A stretch of 64,000 nucleotides of DNA from NCBI RefSeq assembly GCF_002042885.1, contig NZ_MVFY01000009.1, forward strand, positions 124,001 through 188,000, given 5' to 3'. This document shows positions 1 to 9,856 of this stretch, piece by piece. Source of the DNA: Citrobacter portucalensis. Lineage in GTDB: Bacteria > Pseudomonadota > Gammaproteobacteria > Enterobacterales > Enterobacteriaceae. Every line of letters starts with the position of its first letter. Position 1 is the first letter of the stretch. The translations under genes and the position numbers were made by a program. The notes under the pieces are model-generated. The model ran no database searches, had not been told where the DNA came from, and was given only the letters and a program-made list of their open reading frames with translations.

Positions 1-2
1 AG

Positions 3-3000
3 CAGTTCGTCACCGGAGAGACTATCGCCGAAGCGCTGGCTAACGCCCGTAAACTGGAAGAAAAAGGTTTCCGCTACTCTTACGACATGCTGGGCGAAGC
101 AGCTCTGACTGCCGCCGATGCCCAGGCTTATATGGTTTCGTACCAACAGGCAATCCACGCCATTGGTAAAGCCTCTAACGGCCGCGGCATCTATGAAGGG
201 CCGGGCATTTCTATCAAGCTGTCGGCGCTGCATCCGCGTTATAGCCGCGCGCAGTATGACCGCGTGATGGATGAACTCTATCCGCGTCTGAAGTCGCTTA
301 CTCTGCTGGCCCGCCAGTACGACATCGGTATCAATATCGATGCTGAAGAGGCCGACCGACTGGAGATCTCCCTCGATCTGCTGGAAAAACTGTGCTTTGA
401 ACCTGAACTGGCGGGCTGGAACGGTATCGGCTTTGTTATTCAGGCCTACCAGAAGCGCTGCCCGTATGTTATCGACTATCTGATTGACCTCGCCACGCGC
501 AGCCGCCGTCGCCTGATGATCCGTCTGGTTAAGGGCGCCTACTGGGATAGCGAAATCAAACGTGCGCAAATGGACGGTCTGGAAGGTTATCCGGTCTATA
601 CCCGTAAGGTCTACACCGACGTTTCCTATCTGGCCTGTGCGAAAAAACTGCTTGCGGTACCGAATCTGATCTACCCGCAGTTCGCCACCCACAACGCCCA
701 TACGCTGGCGGCGATTTATCAGTTGGCCGGTCAAAACTACTATCCGGGTCAGTACGAGTTCCAGTGCCTGCACGGTATGGGCGAACCGCTGTATGAGCAG
801 GTCACAGGTAAAGTTGCCGATGGTAAACTGAATCGTCCATGCCGCATTTATGCACCGGTAGGCACGCATGAAACGCTGCTGGCATACCTGGTGCGTCGTC
901 TGCTGGAAAACGGCGCCAACACCTCGTTCGTCAACCGCATTGCAGACACTACCCTGCCGCTGGATGAACTGGTAGCCGATCCGGTCGAAGCCGTTGAAAA
1001 ACTGGCGCAGCAGGAAGGCCAGGCTGGTCTGCCACATCCGAAGATTGCCCTGCCGCGTGACCTGTACGGTAAAGGCCGCGAAAACTCAGGCGGACTGGAT
1101 TTAGCGAACGAACATCGTCTGGCCTCACTGTCCTCCGCCCTGCTCAACAGCGCGCTGCAAAAATGGCACGCTAAACCGATGCTCGAACATCCGGTTGCTG
1201 ACGGTGAAATGACCCCAGTCGTCAACCCAGCCGAACCGAAAGACATTGTCGGTTACGTGCGTGAAGCGACTCACAGCGAAGTGGAACAGGCATTGCAGAA
1301 CGCGGTAAATAACGCGCCGATCTGGTTCGCCACACCGCCACAAGAGCGCGCCGCTATTTTGCATCGCGCCGCCGTTCTGATGGAAGGCCAGATGCAGCAG
1401 TTAATTGGCATTCTGGTGCGCGAAGCGGGCAAAACCTTCAGCAACGCCATTGCGGAAGTGCGCGAAGCGGTAGACTTCCTGCACTATTATGCCGGTCAGG
1501 TCCGCGATGACTTCGATAATGAAACCCATCGTCCGTTAGGGCCGGTGGTCTGTATCAGCCCCTGGAACTTCCCGCTGGCCATTTTCACCGGGCAGATTGC
1601 CGCTGCGCTGGCGGCGGGCAACAGCGTGTTGGCAAAACCCGCGGAACAAACTCCGCTGATTGCCGCCCAGGGTATTGCCATTTTACTCGAAGCAGGCGTG
1701 CCGCCAGGCGTGGTGCAGCTGTTGCCTGGTCAAGGTGAAACGGTCGGGGCACAGCTCACTTCCGATGAGCGCGTACGCGGCGTCATGTTTACCGGCTCAA
1801 CGGAAGTCGCCACGCTGTTGCAACGTAATATCGCGACCCGCCTTGATGCTCAGGGGCGTCCAATCCCGCTTATCGCCGAAACCGGCGGGATGAACGCCAT
1901 GATCGTCGACTCTTCTGCGTTAACGGAACAGGTCGTGGTCGACGTTCTGGCTTCTGCCTTTGACAGCGCCGGACAGCGCTGCTCCGCGCTTCGCGTCCTG
2001 TGTCTGCAGGACGATGTCGCCGACCATACGCTGAAAATGCTGCGTGGCGCAATGGCGGAATGCCGCATGGGTAATCCGGGCCGCCTGACCACCGATATTG
2101 GACCGGTAATCGATGAAGAAGCCAAAGCCAATATTGAGCGCCATATTCAGGCCATGCGCGCCAAAGGGCGTCCGGTGTTCCAGGCCGCGCGCGAAAACAG
2201 CGACGATGCGCGTGAATGGCAAACCGGTACCTTTATCGCGCCGACGCTTATCGAGCTGGAAAGCTTCGACGAATTGCAAAAAGAGGTGTTCGGTCCGGTA
2301 CTGCACGTTGTGCGTTACACCCGCAACAATCTGGGCAGCCTGATTGAGCAAATTAATGCCTCCGGCTACGGCCTGACGCTGGGCGTGCACACCCGTATCG
2401 ATGAAACCATCGCCCAGGTCACGGGTTCGGCACATGTGGGTAACCTGTACGTTAACCGCAATATGGTCGGCGCCGTCGTCGGAGTGCAGCCATTCGGTGG
2501 CGAAGGCTTGTCAGGAACCGGGCCAAAAGCGGGTGGACCGCTGTATCTGTACCGCCTGCTGGCAAACCGTCCGGAAAATGCGTTAGGCATTACGCTTGCC
2601 CGTCAGGATGCCGAATACCCTGTCGATGCACAGCTTAAAACGGCGCTCGTTCAGCCGCTGGAAGCGCTTAGCGAATGGGCAACCGATCGTCCAGCACTGC
2701 GTGCGCTCTGCCAGCAGTTTGGCGAACTGGCGCAGGCCGGAACGCAACGCCTGCTGCCAGGCCCCACCGGCGAGCGCAATACCTGGACGCTGTTGCCGCG
2801 CGAACGCGTGCTGTGTATCGCCGATGATGAACAGGATGCGCTGGTACAGGTTGCCGCTGTAACTTCCGTTGGTAGCTTAATCCTGTGGCCAGATGATACA
2901 TTCCATCGCGACCTGGCAAAACGCCTGCCAGCAGTAGTTTCCGGGCGCATCCAGTTTGCCAAAGCGGACAACATCACTACGCAGCCGTTTGATGCGGTTA

Positions 3001-3194
3001 TTTTCCACGGTGATTCCGATCAGCTTCGCGCACTGTGTGAAGCGGTGGCGGCCCGCGAAGGGGCGATTGTGTCGGTCCAGGGCTTTGCCCGCGGCGAAAG
3101 CAATATCCTACTGGAAAGGTTGTATATTGAGCGCTCACTGAGCGTCAATACCGCCGCCGCCGGAGGCAACGCCAGCCTGATGACAATCGGCTAA
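3..3194 (+). CDS. putA: Bifunctional proline dehydrogenase / glutamate semialdehyde dehydrogenase PutA (5' end off window)
   Basis: PutA oxidises proline to glutamate in two steps at the inner membrane and, in enterics, also represses the put genes. The frame is open from base 3, giving 1063 residues. Against the usual 1320 the first ~257 residues, including the DNA-binding ribbon-helix-helix, lie outside the window. Visible are the FAD-dependent proline dehydrogenase barrel (motifs IKLSALHPRY, RLVKGAYWD), then the aldehyde dehydrogenase with its NAD-binding segment (SPWNFPLAIFTGQ, MFTGSTEVA) and the catalytic cysteine in SAGQRCSALR, and a C-terminal extension. An internal ATG at base 87 is not the true start. 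A terminator follows directly. The partner permease putP would lie off the left edge, upstream of this gene. Identification is firm. Confidence 0.98.
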   Translation, partial: QFVTGETIAEALANARKLEEKGFRYSYDMLGEAALTAADAQAYMVSYQQAIHAIGKASNGRGIYEGPGISIKLSALHPRYSRAQYDRVMDELYPRLKSLTLLARQYDIGINIDAEEADRLEISLDLLEKLCFEPELAGWNGIGFVIQAYQKRCPYVIDYLIDLATRSRRRLMIRLVKGAYWDSEIKRAQMDGLEGYPVYTRKVYTDVSYLACAKKLLAVPNLIYPQFATHNAHTLAAIYQLAGQNYYPGQYEFQCLHGMGEPLYEQVTGKVADGKLNRPCRIYAPVGTHETLLAYLVRRLLENGANTSFVNRIADTTLPLDELVADPVEAVEKLAQQEGQAGLPHPKIALPRDLYGKGRENSGGLDLANEHRLASLSSALLNSALQKWHAKPMLEHPVADGEMTPVVNPAEPKDIVGYVREATHSEVEQALQNAVNNAPIWFATPPQERAAILHRAAVLMEGQMQQLIGILVREAGKTFSNAIAEVREAVDFLHYYAGQVRDDFDNETHRPLGPVVCISPWNFPLAIFTGQIAAALAAGNSVLAKPAEQTPLIAAQGIAILLEAGVPPGVVQLLPGQGETVGAQLTSDERVRGVMFTGSTEVATLLQRNIATRLDAQGRPIPLIAETGGMNAMIVDSSALTEQVVVDVLASAFDSAGQRCSALRVLCLQDDVADHTLKMLRGAMAECRMGNPGRLTTDIGPVIDEEAKANIERHIQAMRAKGRPVFQAARENSDDAREWQTGTFIAPTLIELESFDELQKEVFGPVLHVVRYTRNNLGSLIEQINASGYGLTLGVHTRIDETIAQVTGSAHVGNLYVNRNMVGAVVGVQPFGGEGLSGTGPKAGGPLYLYRLLANRPENALGITLARQDAEYPVDAQLKTALVQPLEALSEWATDRPALRALCQQFGELAQAGTQRLLPGPTGERNTWTLLPRERVLCIADDEQDALVQVAAVTSVGSLILWPDDTFHRDLAKRLPAVVSGRIQFAKADNITTQPFDAVIFHGDSDQLRALCEAVAAREGAIVSVQGFARGESNILLERLYIERSLSVNTAAAGGNASLMTIG

Positions 3195-3210
3195 GGTTGT
3201 GGTTAATTAA

Positions 3211-3235
3211 GGCTCCGGTAACGGGGCCTTTTTTT
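3211..3235 (+). terminator. Rho-independent terminator after putA
   Basis: The arms GGCTCCG and CGGGGCC (one G-U pair) enclose a GTAA loop and are followed by seven T. It lies 16 bases past the putA stop and before the LprI-like gene, so that gene probably has weak read-through or its own promoter. Confidence 0.85.
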
Positions 3236-3253
3236 ATGAAGCCAGAGGGAAGC

Positions 3254-3649
3254 ATGAAACGAATCGTACTGACATGTGCAGCGCTGCTGCTGAGCGGCCA
3301 GGCGCTGGCGGATGACTGCGCCAACGCGAACACGCAGATTGAGATGAACACCTGTGCGGCAGAGCAGTATAAAGCGGCCGACGCCAAACTTAATGAAACT
3401 TATCAGAATGCGCTGAAGCGCGCCGCCCCAACCCAGCGCGATTTACTGAAAAAAGCGCAAGTATCCTGGATAACTTTGCGCGATGCGGACTGTGCGTTAA
3501 TCAGTTCTGGCACTGAAGGCGGTAGCGTTCAGGCGATGATTTCCAGCCAGTGCCTGACGGATAAGACCAACGAGCGCGAAGCGTTTCTCGCCTCACTTTT
3601 GCAGTGTGAAGAAGGCGATTTAAGCTGCCCGTTACCGCCGGCCAGTTAA
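3254..3649 (+). CDS. LprI-family (DUF1311) exported protein
   Basis: A 131-residue protein of the LprI/DUF1311 family, which includes a lysozyme inhibitor in mycobacteria. The role in enterics is not settled. The ATG at 3254 was chosen because GAGGGA sits just upstream and it opens a clean signal peptide (MKRIVLTCAALLLSGQALA, then DDC). Upstream ATG/TTG codons fall in the putA terminator. The mature part has the family pattern of paired cysteines (DDCANANTQIEMNTCA, DADCAL, SSQC, LQCEEGDLSC) and an aromatic/charged core around QVSWITLRDADC. Six cysteines suggest periplasmic disulfides. Its stop overlaps the stop of rutR on the other strand by 4 bases. Family assignment is good; function is unknown. 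Confidence 0.8.
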   Translation: MKRIVLTCAALLLSGQALADDCANANTQIEMNTCAAEQYKAADAKLNETYQNALKRAAPTQRDLLKKAQVSWITLRDADCALISSGTEGGSVQAMISSQCLTDKTNEREAFLASLLQCEEGDLSCPLPPAS

Positions 3650-4284
3650 CGCACGCGGATCCCTTCAATAATCATCCGCTGTACGCTCTCCACCGTTTGG
3701 TTAAAAAAGGCTTCATCACGCAGCGTTGCGCCCGTCACCGCCTCTACCTGTGGGGCAAAATCGGCGTAGTGCTGAGTTGAAGCCCAAATCATAAAAATCA
3801 GATGATGCGGATCGACCGGAGCCAGTTTTCCGCTTTTGATCCAACCGGCAATCAGCGCGGATTTCTCATCAATTAGCGTTTTGAGATCCCCCTCCAGTTC
3901 TGCCATCAATAAAGGCGCTCCGGCCAGCATCTCCATACAAAACAGCCGTGAGGCCTGAGGGTAATCGCGCGACACTTCCAGCTTAAGGCGAATGTATTCT
4001 TTAATGGCCACCAGCGGCGCAAAGTCTTCGCGAAAAGCTTTCAATGGAGCCAGCCAGATGTCGAGGATCTGCCGTAAAACGGCGATATAAAGCACCTCTT
4101 TTGACGGGTAGTAATAAAGTAGATTGGTTTTTGACACGCCCGCCTGCTCTGCCACCTGCTCCAGGCGCGTGCCGTGGATCCCATATTGGGAGAAGATATT
4201 TAATGCCGCGGTTAAGATGGCCTGGCGTTTTGCACTGACGGCCTGCGAGCGCTTACCTGTTTTTTTCTCTGCGCGTTGGACCAT
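3646..4284 (-). CDS. rutR: TetR-family pyrimidine regulator RutR
   Basis: A 212-residue TetR-family repressor, the same length as E. coli RutR and closely similar throughout from memory. RutR senses uracil/thymine and in E. coli represses the rutABCDEFG pyrimidine-degradation operon and acts on carAB. The N-terminal helix-turn-helix is clear (HGTRLEQVAEQAGVSKTNLLYYYPSKEVLY) and the ligand domain carries the characteristic MIWASTQHYADFAPQV segment. The start at 4284 (MVQRAEKKTG) matches the family. The longer frame to 4374 runs into the neighbouring gene. The rut operon, divergent from rutR in E. coli, is absent: a DMT permease lies 58 bases upstream on the same strand instead. The ribosome-binding site sits inside a short hairpin (4286-4309). 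Confidence 0.94.
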   Translation of the reverse strand: MVQRAEKKTGKRSQAVSAKRQAILTAALNIFSQYGIHGTRLEQVAEQAGVSKTNLLYYYPSKEVLYIAVLRQILDIWLAPLKAFREDFAPLVAIKEYIRLKLEVSRDYPQASRLFCMEMLAGAPLLMAELEGDLKTLIDEKSALIAGWIKSGKLAPVDPHHLIFMIWASTQHYADFAPQVEAVTGATLRDEAFFNQTVESVQRMIIEGIRVR

Positions 4285-4285
4285 G

Positions 4286-4309
4286 CGCCCTCTCCTTCTT
4301 GTGAGGGCG
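4286..4309 (-). promoter_or_regulatory. Hairpin enclosing the rutR ribosome-binding site
   Basis: Read on the minus strand, arms CGCCCTC and GAGGGCG (7 perfect pairs) flank a 10-base loop. The Shine-Dalgarno AAGGAG straddles loop and right arm, and the ATG begins one base after the stem. Such a placement could limit translation initiation. No T-run follows, so it is not a terminator. Confidence 0.5.
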
Positions 4310-4342
4310 TCAGCATACCAAATCACGCGGTGAATGGTTAAA

Positions 4343-5257
4343 TTAAAGCGATTCCGGCGGCGCCTCTTGTCCAAGCGCTTTTTTCTTTTTGAACTTCAGC
4401 TCGCTGACCAGTACGCCAACAATAATGAATGCCGCACCAAGCAATGCAAGTAGCGGTAAGCGTTCACCCGCCAGACGGCCAAAGATCCCCGCCCACACCG
4501 GTTCACCGGTATAAATAACCGTCGCGCGCGTCGGCGAAACGCTGCGCTGCGCCCAGTTCATGGTGACCTGAATAATCGCGCTAAAAATACCCAGCCCCAG
4601 CGCCACCACCAGCAATCCGGTAGACATTGGTGGTACGTTCTCTCCGGCCGGTCCCATCGCCATAAACGCCACTATCGAAGCGGTTGCCAGTTGCACTACC
4701 GTTACCCGACGAACATCCACTTTTCCTGCCCACGCGCTAATCAGGATAATTTCTGCCGCAATCGCCACCGCACCGGCGAGTGTGATCCACTCGCCTTCGC
4801 CTAAAGCCAGTAAATTGCCTCCCGGTCCGGCAAGAAAAATCAATCCGATAAAGGCCAGCACAATGCCGACGCACGGCATCAGACCTGGCATGCGTCCCAG
4901 ACACAACCATTGTAAAAGCGGCACCAACGGTACGTACATCGCGGTAATAAACGCCGATTTACTGCTGGGAATAAACTGTAACCCCCAGGTTTGCAGACTA
5001 TAGCCCAGCGCAATTGCGATACCGATTGCAACCCCTGCTTTAACTTCCAGCCACGTCAGCTTATGCAGTGTGTGTAACGACAAAAGTGCGACCGCCAGCG
5101 CGGCAGTGGCAAAACGCACACCGACAAAGAAAAAAGGGCCGCTCAGGGTAACGGCATATTGCACCGCCAAAAACGTGCCACCCCAGAACATGGTGATCAC
5201 AATGAGGATCGCTTCCTGAGGTTTAACAGAGAAGGAATAGCGAGAAAGTAATGACAT
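4343..5257 (-). CDS. DMT superfamily (EamA) permease
   Basis: A 304-residue inner-membrane protein with about ten hydrophobic segments in two EamA repeats. The first carries the typical FWGGTFLAVQYAV opening. The second has the YTGEPVWAGIFGRLAGERL signature found near the end of DMT exporters. A lysine-rich cytoplasmic tail (KFKKKKALGQE) follows. Substrates of this family are usually metabolites or amino acids, and nothing here fixes the substrate. It lies upstream of rutR on the same strand with a 58-base gap, so co-transcription is plausible. It occupies the place of the rut operon in the E. coli order. The start ATG at 5257 is the first in frame. Confidence 0.85.
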   Translation of the reverse strand: MSLLSRYSFSVKPQEAILIVITMFWGGTFLAVQYAVTLSGPFFFVGVRFATAALAVALLSLHTLHKLTWLEVKAGVAIGIAIALGYSLQTWGLQFIPSSKSAFITAMYVPLVPLLQWLCLGRMPGLMPCVGIVLAFIGLIFLAGPGGNLLALGEGEWITLAGAVAIAAEIILISAWAGKVDVRRVTVVQLATASIVAFMAMGPAGENVPPMSTGLLVVALGLGIFSAIIQVTMNWAQRSVSPTRATVIYTGEPVWAGIFGRLAGERLPLLALLGAAFIIVGVLVSELKFKKKKALGQEAPPESL

Positions 5258-5324
5258 GAGACACCCGATTAACTGAATGTCATTAGTCTGCGTTGCGTTT
5301 TGTTACAGTTCAACCTTGCAGACA

Positions 5325-5352
5325 AAAAAAACCGCCGGAAAGACCCGGCGGC
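5325..5352 (-). terminator. Rho-independent terminator of ymdF
   Basis: On the minus strand a stem CCGCCGG/CCGGCGG is followed by eight T, located about 70 bases past the ymdF stop. It separates ymdF from the permease gene downstream. Confidence 0.85.
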
Positions 5353-5418
5353 GGTGGCTACGTAACGTCTGTCTCTGACTCTCAGCCGTCACGACATATC
5401 TGACAGATAGCCCGACAA

Positions 5419-5592
5419 TTACGATTTGTTGTTGCCGTGACTATTTTTGCCCCCTTTTTTGCCTGCCTCTGAAGCGCGTTGCGGGTCATTCTTGAAGTTG
5501 CCCCCGCTGTGCTGGCCACCTTTTCGACCTGCTTCTGATGCTCTTTCGCGGTCTTCCGCAAAGTTGCCGGAACCGCCCCGATGGTTTGCCAT
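5419..5592 (-). CDS. ymdF: KGG-motif stress protein YmdF
   Basis: A 57-residue hydrophilic protein matching the E. coli YmdF length and pattern. It starts MANHRGGSGNFAEDRERA and contains two copies of the Con-10/GsiB-type motif ASEAGxKGG (ASEAGRKGG and ASEAGKKGG), then a Gly/Asn/Lys-rich tail. Proteins of this type are stress-induced and glycine-rich with no known enzymatic activity; their exact job is unknown. It has its own terminator downstream and diverges from wrbA across a 386-base gap. Confidence 0.93.
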   Translation of the reverse strand: MANHRGGSGNFAEDRERASEAGRKGGQHSGGNFKNDPQRASEAGKKGGKNSHGNNKS

Positions 5593-6575
<983 letters not shown>

Positions 6576-6595
6576 TCTTCAACAGGAGGATTCGA

Positions 6596-6823
6596 ATGCC
6601 AACTCAAGAAGCGAAAGCCCATCGCGTCGGCGAATGGGCAAGTCTGCGCAATACATCGCCGGAAATAGCCGAAGCCATTTTTGAAGTCGCACATTATGAC
6701 GAGAAACTGGCGGAAAAAATTTGGGAAGAAGGTAGCGATGAAGTACTCATCAAAGCCTTTGAAAAAACAGACAAAGATTCGCTCTTTTGGGGTGAACAGA
6801 CTATCGAACGCAAAAACGTCTAG
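6596..6823 (+). CDS. yccJ: YccJ family protein
   Basis: A 75-residue acidic cytoplasmic protein collinear with E. coli YccJ and paired with wrbA. A near-perfect Shine-Dalgarno AGGAGG stands 7 bases before the ATG. Helical, charged segments ([24 protein letters not shown]) are seen but no catalytic motif. Function is unknown; the link with WrbA suggests stationary-phase or redox stress. A strong terminator follows. Confidence 0.92.
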   Translation: MPTQEAKAHRVGEWASLRNTSPEIAEAIFEVAHYDEKLAEKIWEEGSDEVLIKAFEKTDKDSLFWGEQTIERKNV

Positions 6824-6831
6824 CGCGCTGA

Positions 6832-6862
6832 CTCCCCCGCGAACACGGGGGAGTTTTCTTTT
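6832..6862. terminator. Terminator between yccJ and agp
   Basis: Arms CTCCCCC and GGGGGAG enclose an 8-base loop, followed by TTTTCTTTT. The genes on either side converge, so it may also help end agp transcription. Confidence 0.85.
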
Positions 6863-8102
6863 ACTTAGCCGCCTCATTCAGCACACTATCGAACTTATCT
6901 ATCGGGCAAAAACCATCCGCATCTATCGGACATCCTTTCAGCTCCAGCGTTACGCGCTGCGCCGGGGATTTCAGCGTCAGAACGTCTGCATTACGCAACT
7001 GCTGCGAGCTCTGATACACATACTCGATTTTCATCAGATCACGATTTGCATTGCTGTCATGCCAGCGCTGGAAGACAATCTTCCCGCCAATCGGCGTACG
7101 CTCGTTCTGATCGTGAAGCTGGTACGGTTTAAAATCCAGCGCGGTGAGCAGCGAAGCGATATTTGAATCATGCCCCACCAGCACGGTTATTTTCGGTGCT
7201 TTCGCGCGTTCAGTAACCAGCGCATTATCAATATATTTCACCAGCGGTTTGGCGACGTTCTGCGCCACTTCCGGGGAGGTGAACAGGCTATCCTGATAGC
7301 CGTTTTTCAGCTTCGACAGAACCTTCCACTGCTGATCGGATTTAATCTCGCCCCAGGCAACTTTGTCCATCGGGAAGCCTTCGTAATATTGCAACGTGAA
7401 GGCATCAACCAGCGAATTCCCCACCTTCAGCGGCCCCGAAACCCCAGGCTCCTGCTGGTACTTCGCGCTAAACGTATCTTTGGCATCGGTCAGGGAACAC
7501 TGCTGTTTTTCTTTGCAGGACGGAGAGTCTTTGTAGTCGGTCATTTGCTCAAGCAACTGATAGCTATCGTTGAGCTGCATTTTGCTGCGCTCTTTCTCCA
7601 TGGCCTGAACGGCCTGCTGGCTGAAGGCGGCGGAATCATCGGTGATCACCGGGTTAAAGGTGGGATCCATGGTGCCCATTTTTTCCTGATGATGGACCGG
7701 AACATCGCAACCAGGGAAAGCACCGGTGACAAAGAACTGCGCCGTGGCGACCGTACGCTGCAGGCTGTTAGCATAGGTATAGACCGTGTTCGGTGCCGGG
7801 CATTCGCCCGATTTCACCATCCCCTGCTCTGCCAGCCACTCTCGCATGTAGTGGCCCATATAGATTTCCAGCACACCGCCTTTAGTAGTGAGTTGTCCGC
7901 CGGGGACATCCCATTCTGGCCATTGTTTGGGGGTGGACTGCTCAAGAACGCTGCCATTATTGGCTAAAGGTGCGCGTAAGTTATGCCGACTCATCATCAA
8001 TACTTGCTGAAGCTGATAGCCTTCCGGCGCGGTCTGCGCCTGCGCGGCGGTTGACAATAAGACAGCCCCTGCCACGGCTGTGGCGATTAACGATTTATTC
8101 AT
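6861..8102 (-). CDS. agp: Periplasmic glucose-1-phosphatase Agp
   Basis: A 413-residue histidine acid phosphatase, the same length as E. coli Agp, which hydrolyses glucose-1-phosphate in the periplasm. A signal peptide [22 protein letters not shown] is followed by QTAPEGYQ. The phosphohistidine motif RHNLRAP begins at residue 39, with the nucleophile at His40. The partner catalytic motif is seen as [10 protein letters not shown] in the C-terminal third. Cysteines for the family's disulfides are present ([30 protein letters not shown]). It converges with yccJ. Confidence 0.97.
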   Translation of the reverse strand: MNKSLIATAVAGAVLLSTAAQAQTAPEGYQLQQVLMMSRHNLRAPLANNGSVLEQSTPKQWPEWDVPGGQLTTKGGVLEIYMGHYMREWLAEQGMVKSGECPAPNTVYTYANSLQRTVATAQFFVTGAFPGCDVPVHHQEKMGTMDPTFNPVITDDSAAFSQQAVQAMEKERSKMQLNDSYQLLEQMTDYKDSPSCKEKQQCSLTDAKDTFSAKYQQEPGVSGPLKVGNSLVDAFTLQYYEGFPMDKVAWGEIKSDQQWKVLSKLKNGYQDSLFTSPEVAQNVAKPLVKYIDNALVTERAKAPKITVLVGHDSNIASLLTALDFKPYQLHDQNERTPIGGKIVFQRWHDSNANRDLMKIEYVYQSSQQLRNADVLTLKSPAQRVTLELKGCPIDADGFCPIDKFDSVLNEAAK

Positions 8103-8189
8103 CCCTACGACCTCTTGTTGTTATCAATCACAACAGAGTGTGACAGAAATATGACATATTTCCGGGAACGCTTTCGCAAAACAGACCAT

Positions 8190-8897
8190 CTAGCGTGTCG
8201 TTTTAACACCAAACTCGGTTTCGAGTTTACGAATGCCAAGAGGTGTGAAGATGACATGACGGCTGCCCTGTTCGGTTTTTATCCATCGCTGTTCACTGAA
8301 CCAGCGCAGCAGCGTTGCGCCAAGCACACCACCAGGATGATAACGTCGTTCGCTCCAGTCCAGACAACCGCAGGTTAACTTCCGCCGGGATGAGCCAGCC
8401 GCCAGGACAATCCCCATCTGTGCCAGCTTTTCCTGCCCAAGAGGAGTCAGCGTTTCACCATCCGGCGTTAACCACTGACGGGAAACCAGCGTATCGAACA
8501 ACCTCACCGCAACCTCTCCGGCGAGATGGTCGTAGCAGGTGCGGGCATGGCGCAAACCTGGCGGTGTAGTGATTCTGCGGGGCGTTGATGTCGCCCACGC
8601 AACGCCCATCAGGCGTTCCAGCAGTTCAGCGATATCGGAACCTGCAAGGCGAAAATAACGATGTCTGCCCTGCGCCAACGCGACAACAAAACGTTGTTCG
8701 CACAGACGCGCGAGATGCGCGCTGGCGGTCGACGCGGATATATCCGCCACCGCGCTGAGCTCAGTTGCAGTCCAGGCGCAGCCATCCATTAGGGCGCACA
8801 ACATACGCGAGCGCGATTTATCGGCCATCACTGCCGCAGTGAGTGCCATTTTCGACTCCAGATCGCCCTCTTCTTCATGTAATATCACGGATGCCAT
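8190..8897 (-). CDS. ArsR-type winged-helix regulator
   Basis: About 235 residues from the preferred start at 8897 (MASVILHEEEGD), which has a GAGG 4-5 bases upstream. An in-frame ATG at 8939 would add 14 residues. The N-terminal third is an ArsR-like HTH (TATELSAVADISASTASAHLARLCEQRFV, then GRHRYFRL as the wing). The C-terminal part contains LTCGCLDWSERRYHPGGVLGA, a conserved-looking segment with a Cys-Gly-Cys pair that could bind metal or be redox-sensitive. This larger form differs from short SmtB-type sensors. It lies just downstream of a TauE-type permease on the same strand, which suggests that it controls that permease. The ligand is unknown. Confidence 0.82.
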   Translation of the reverse strand: MASVILHEEEGDLESKMALTAAVMADKSRSRMLCALMDGCAWTATELSAVADISASTASAHLARLCEQRFVVALAQGRHRYFRLAGSDIAELLERLMGVAWATSTPRRITTPPGLRHARTCYDHLAGEVAVRLFDTLVSRQWLTPDGETLTPLGQEKLAQMGIVLAAGSSRRKLTCGCLDWSERRYHPGGVLGATLLRWFSEQRWIKTEQGSRHVIFTPLGIRKLETEFGVKTTR

Positions 8898-8966
8898 AAC
8901 GACCTCATTGGCCCTGAATCTCTGAATTAACGATGCCATGAAAGTCGCGCAAAGTCACCGCACCGG

Positions 8967-9722
8967 TCACACAGCACGTAGCATCATCTCTGTACCCAAC
9001 CCGACCAGACAAAACAGAAAACAGCGTTTAAACACGAGCGGAGAAATAACCCTTCGCACACGGGTACCTATCCATTGGCCAATCAGCGCAGGAACAATGG
9101 CCAAAGCCGACAAACTTAGCGATTGTATGGGCAGCGCGTTGTGCCACCACAGACCCAGCGCCAATGCCAGGGTCGAAAAGGTAAAAGAGATCCCGAGCGC
9201 CTGCACCAGTTCATCTTTCTCAAAGCCGAGGGACTGGATCCAGGGCACGGCGGGCATCACAAACACCCCGGTTCCGCCGGTCAATAAGCCGGTCACAAAT
9301 CCAATAACGAGGGAGTACGGTTTTTCACGCTGCGGGGCCACCGCGATTTTCTTTCCCGCCAGCGTCCAGATAGCGTAGGCCACCAGCGCTACGCCGAGTG
9401 CAAACTGAGTTCGGGTGGTGTCACCACCGGTAATCCAGGCGCTGGCAAGCAGTGTCGCCACCACTACTGTCAGCAGCATTGGCCACAGTCGTTTGAGTAA
9501 TTGGCGTGTATTTCCACCACCGCCAAACTGGAACAAATTGCTTATCAGCGAAGGCAATAACAGCATGGCCGCCGCGGCAACTGGCGAAATAAGCGATCCG
9601 AGGATCCCCATAGCCACGGTAGGTAACCCCATACCCGTAACGCCTTTCACCATCCCGGCGAGGACAAATGTGGCGGCAATCATCACCACCAGGGCGGGTC
9701 CAAACGCTAAAGAACTCGTCAT
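8967..9722 (-). CDS. TauE/SafE-family sulfite-exporter-like permease
   Basis: A 251-residue membrane protein with about eight hydrophobic segments. It has the TauE/SafE repeat hallmarks (GMVKGVTGMGLPTVAMGILGS near the N-terminus; FVTGLLTGGTGVFVMPAVPW in the second repeat). Members export sulfite, sulfoacetate or other organosulfur anions, and many have no known substrate. It is upstream of the ArsR-type regulator with a gap of 27-69 bases, so the two likely form an operon. The pair sits between agp and scsD, a place where I do not recall it in E. coli. Confidence 0.85.
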   Translation of the reverse strand: MTSSLAFGPALVVMIAATFVLAGMVKGVTGMGLPTVAMGILGSLISPVAAAAMLLLPSLISNLFQFGGGGNTRQLLKRLWPMLLTVVVATLLASAWITGGDTTRTQFALGVALVAYAIWTLAGKKIAVAPQREKPYSLVIGFVTGLLTGGTGVFVMPAVPWIQSLGFEKDELVQALGISFTFSTLALALGLWWHNALPIQSLSLSALAIVPALIGQWIGTRVRRVISPLVFKRCFLFCLVGLGTEMMLRAV

Positions 9723-9825
9723 GTTGCACTTTCCTGGAAAAGAGAAGATGACTGATTCTGGACGTTAATCACTGTGTTTGCTTCGTCAGGCAACGAAATA
9801 TGCCTTCCTGGGGAGGGCGACGCCA

Positions 9826-9850
9826 TAAAAAATGCCGGGTTTCCCCGGCA
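9826..9850 (-). terminator. Terminator of the scs operon
   Basis: On the minus strand TGCCGGG-GAAA-CCCGGCA is followed by TTTTTTAT, 6 bases past the scsD stop. Confidence 0.88.
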
Positions 9851-9856
9851 CATTTA

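Noticed and set aside
7170-7967. 265-codon plus-strand frame opposite agp
   Set aside because: Antisense shadow of agp. Its length comes from the codon bias of agp on the other strand.
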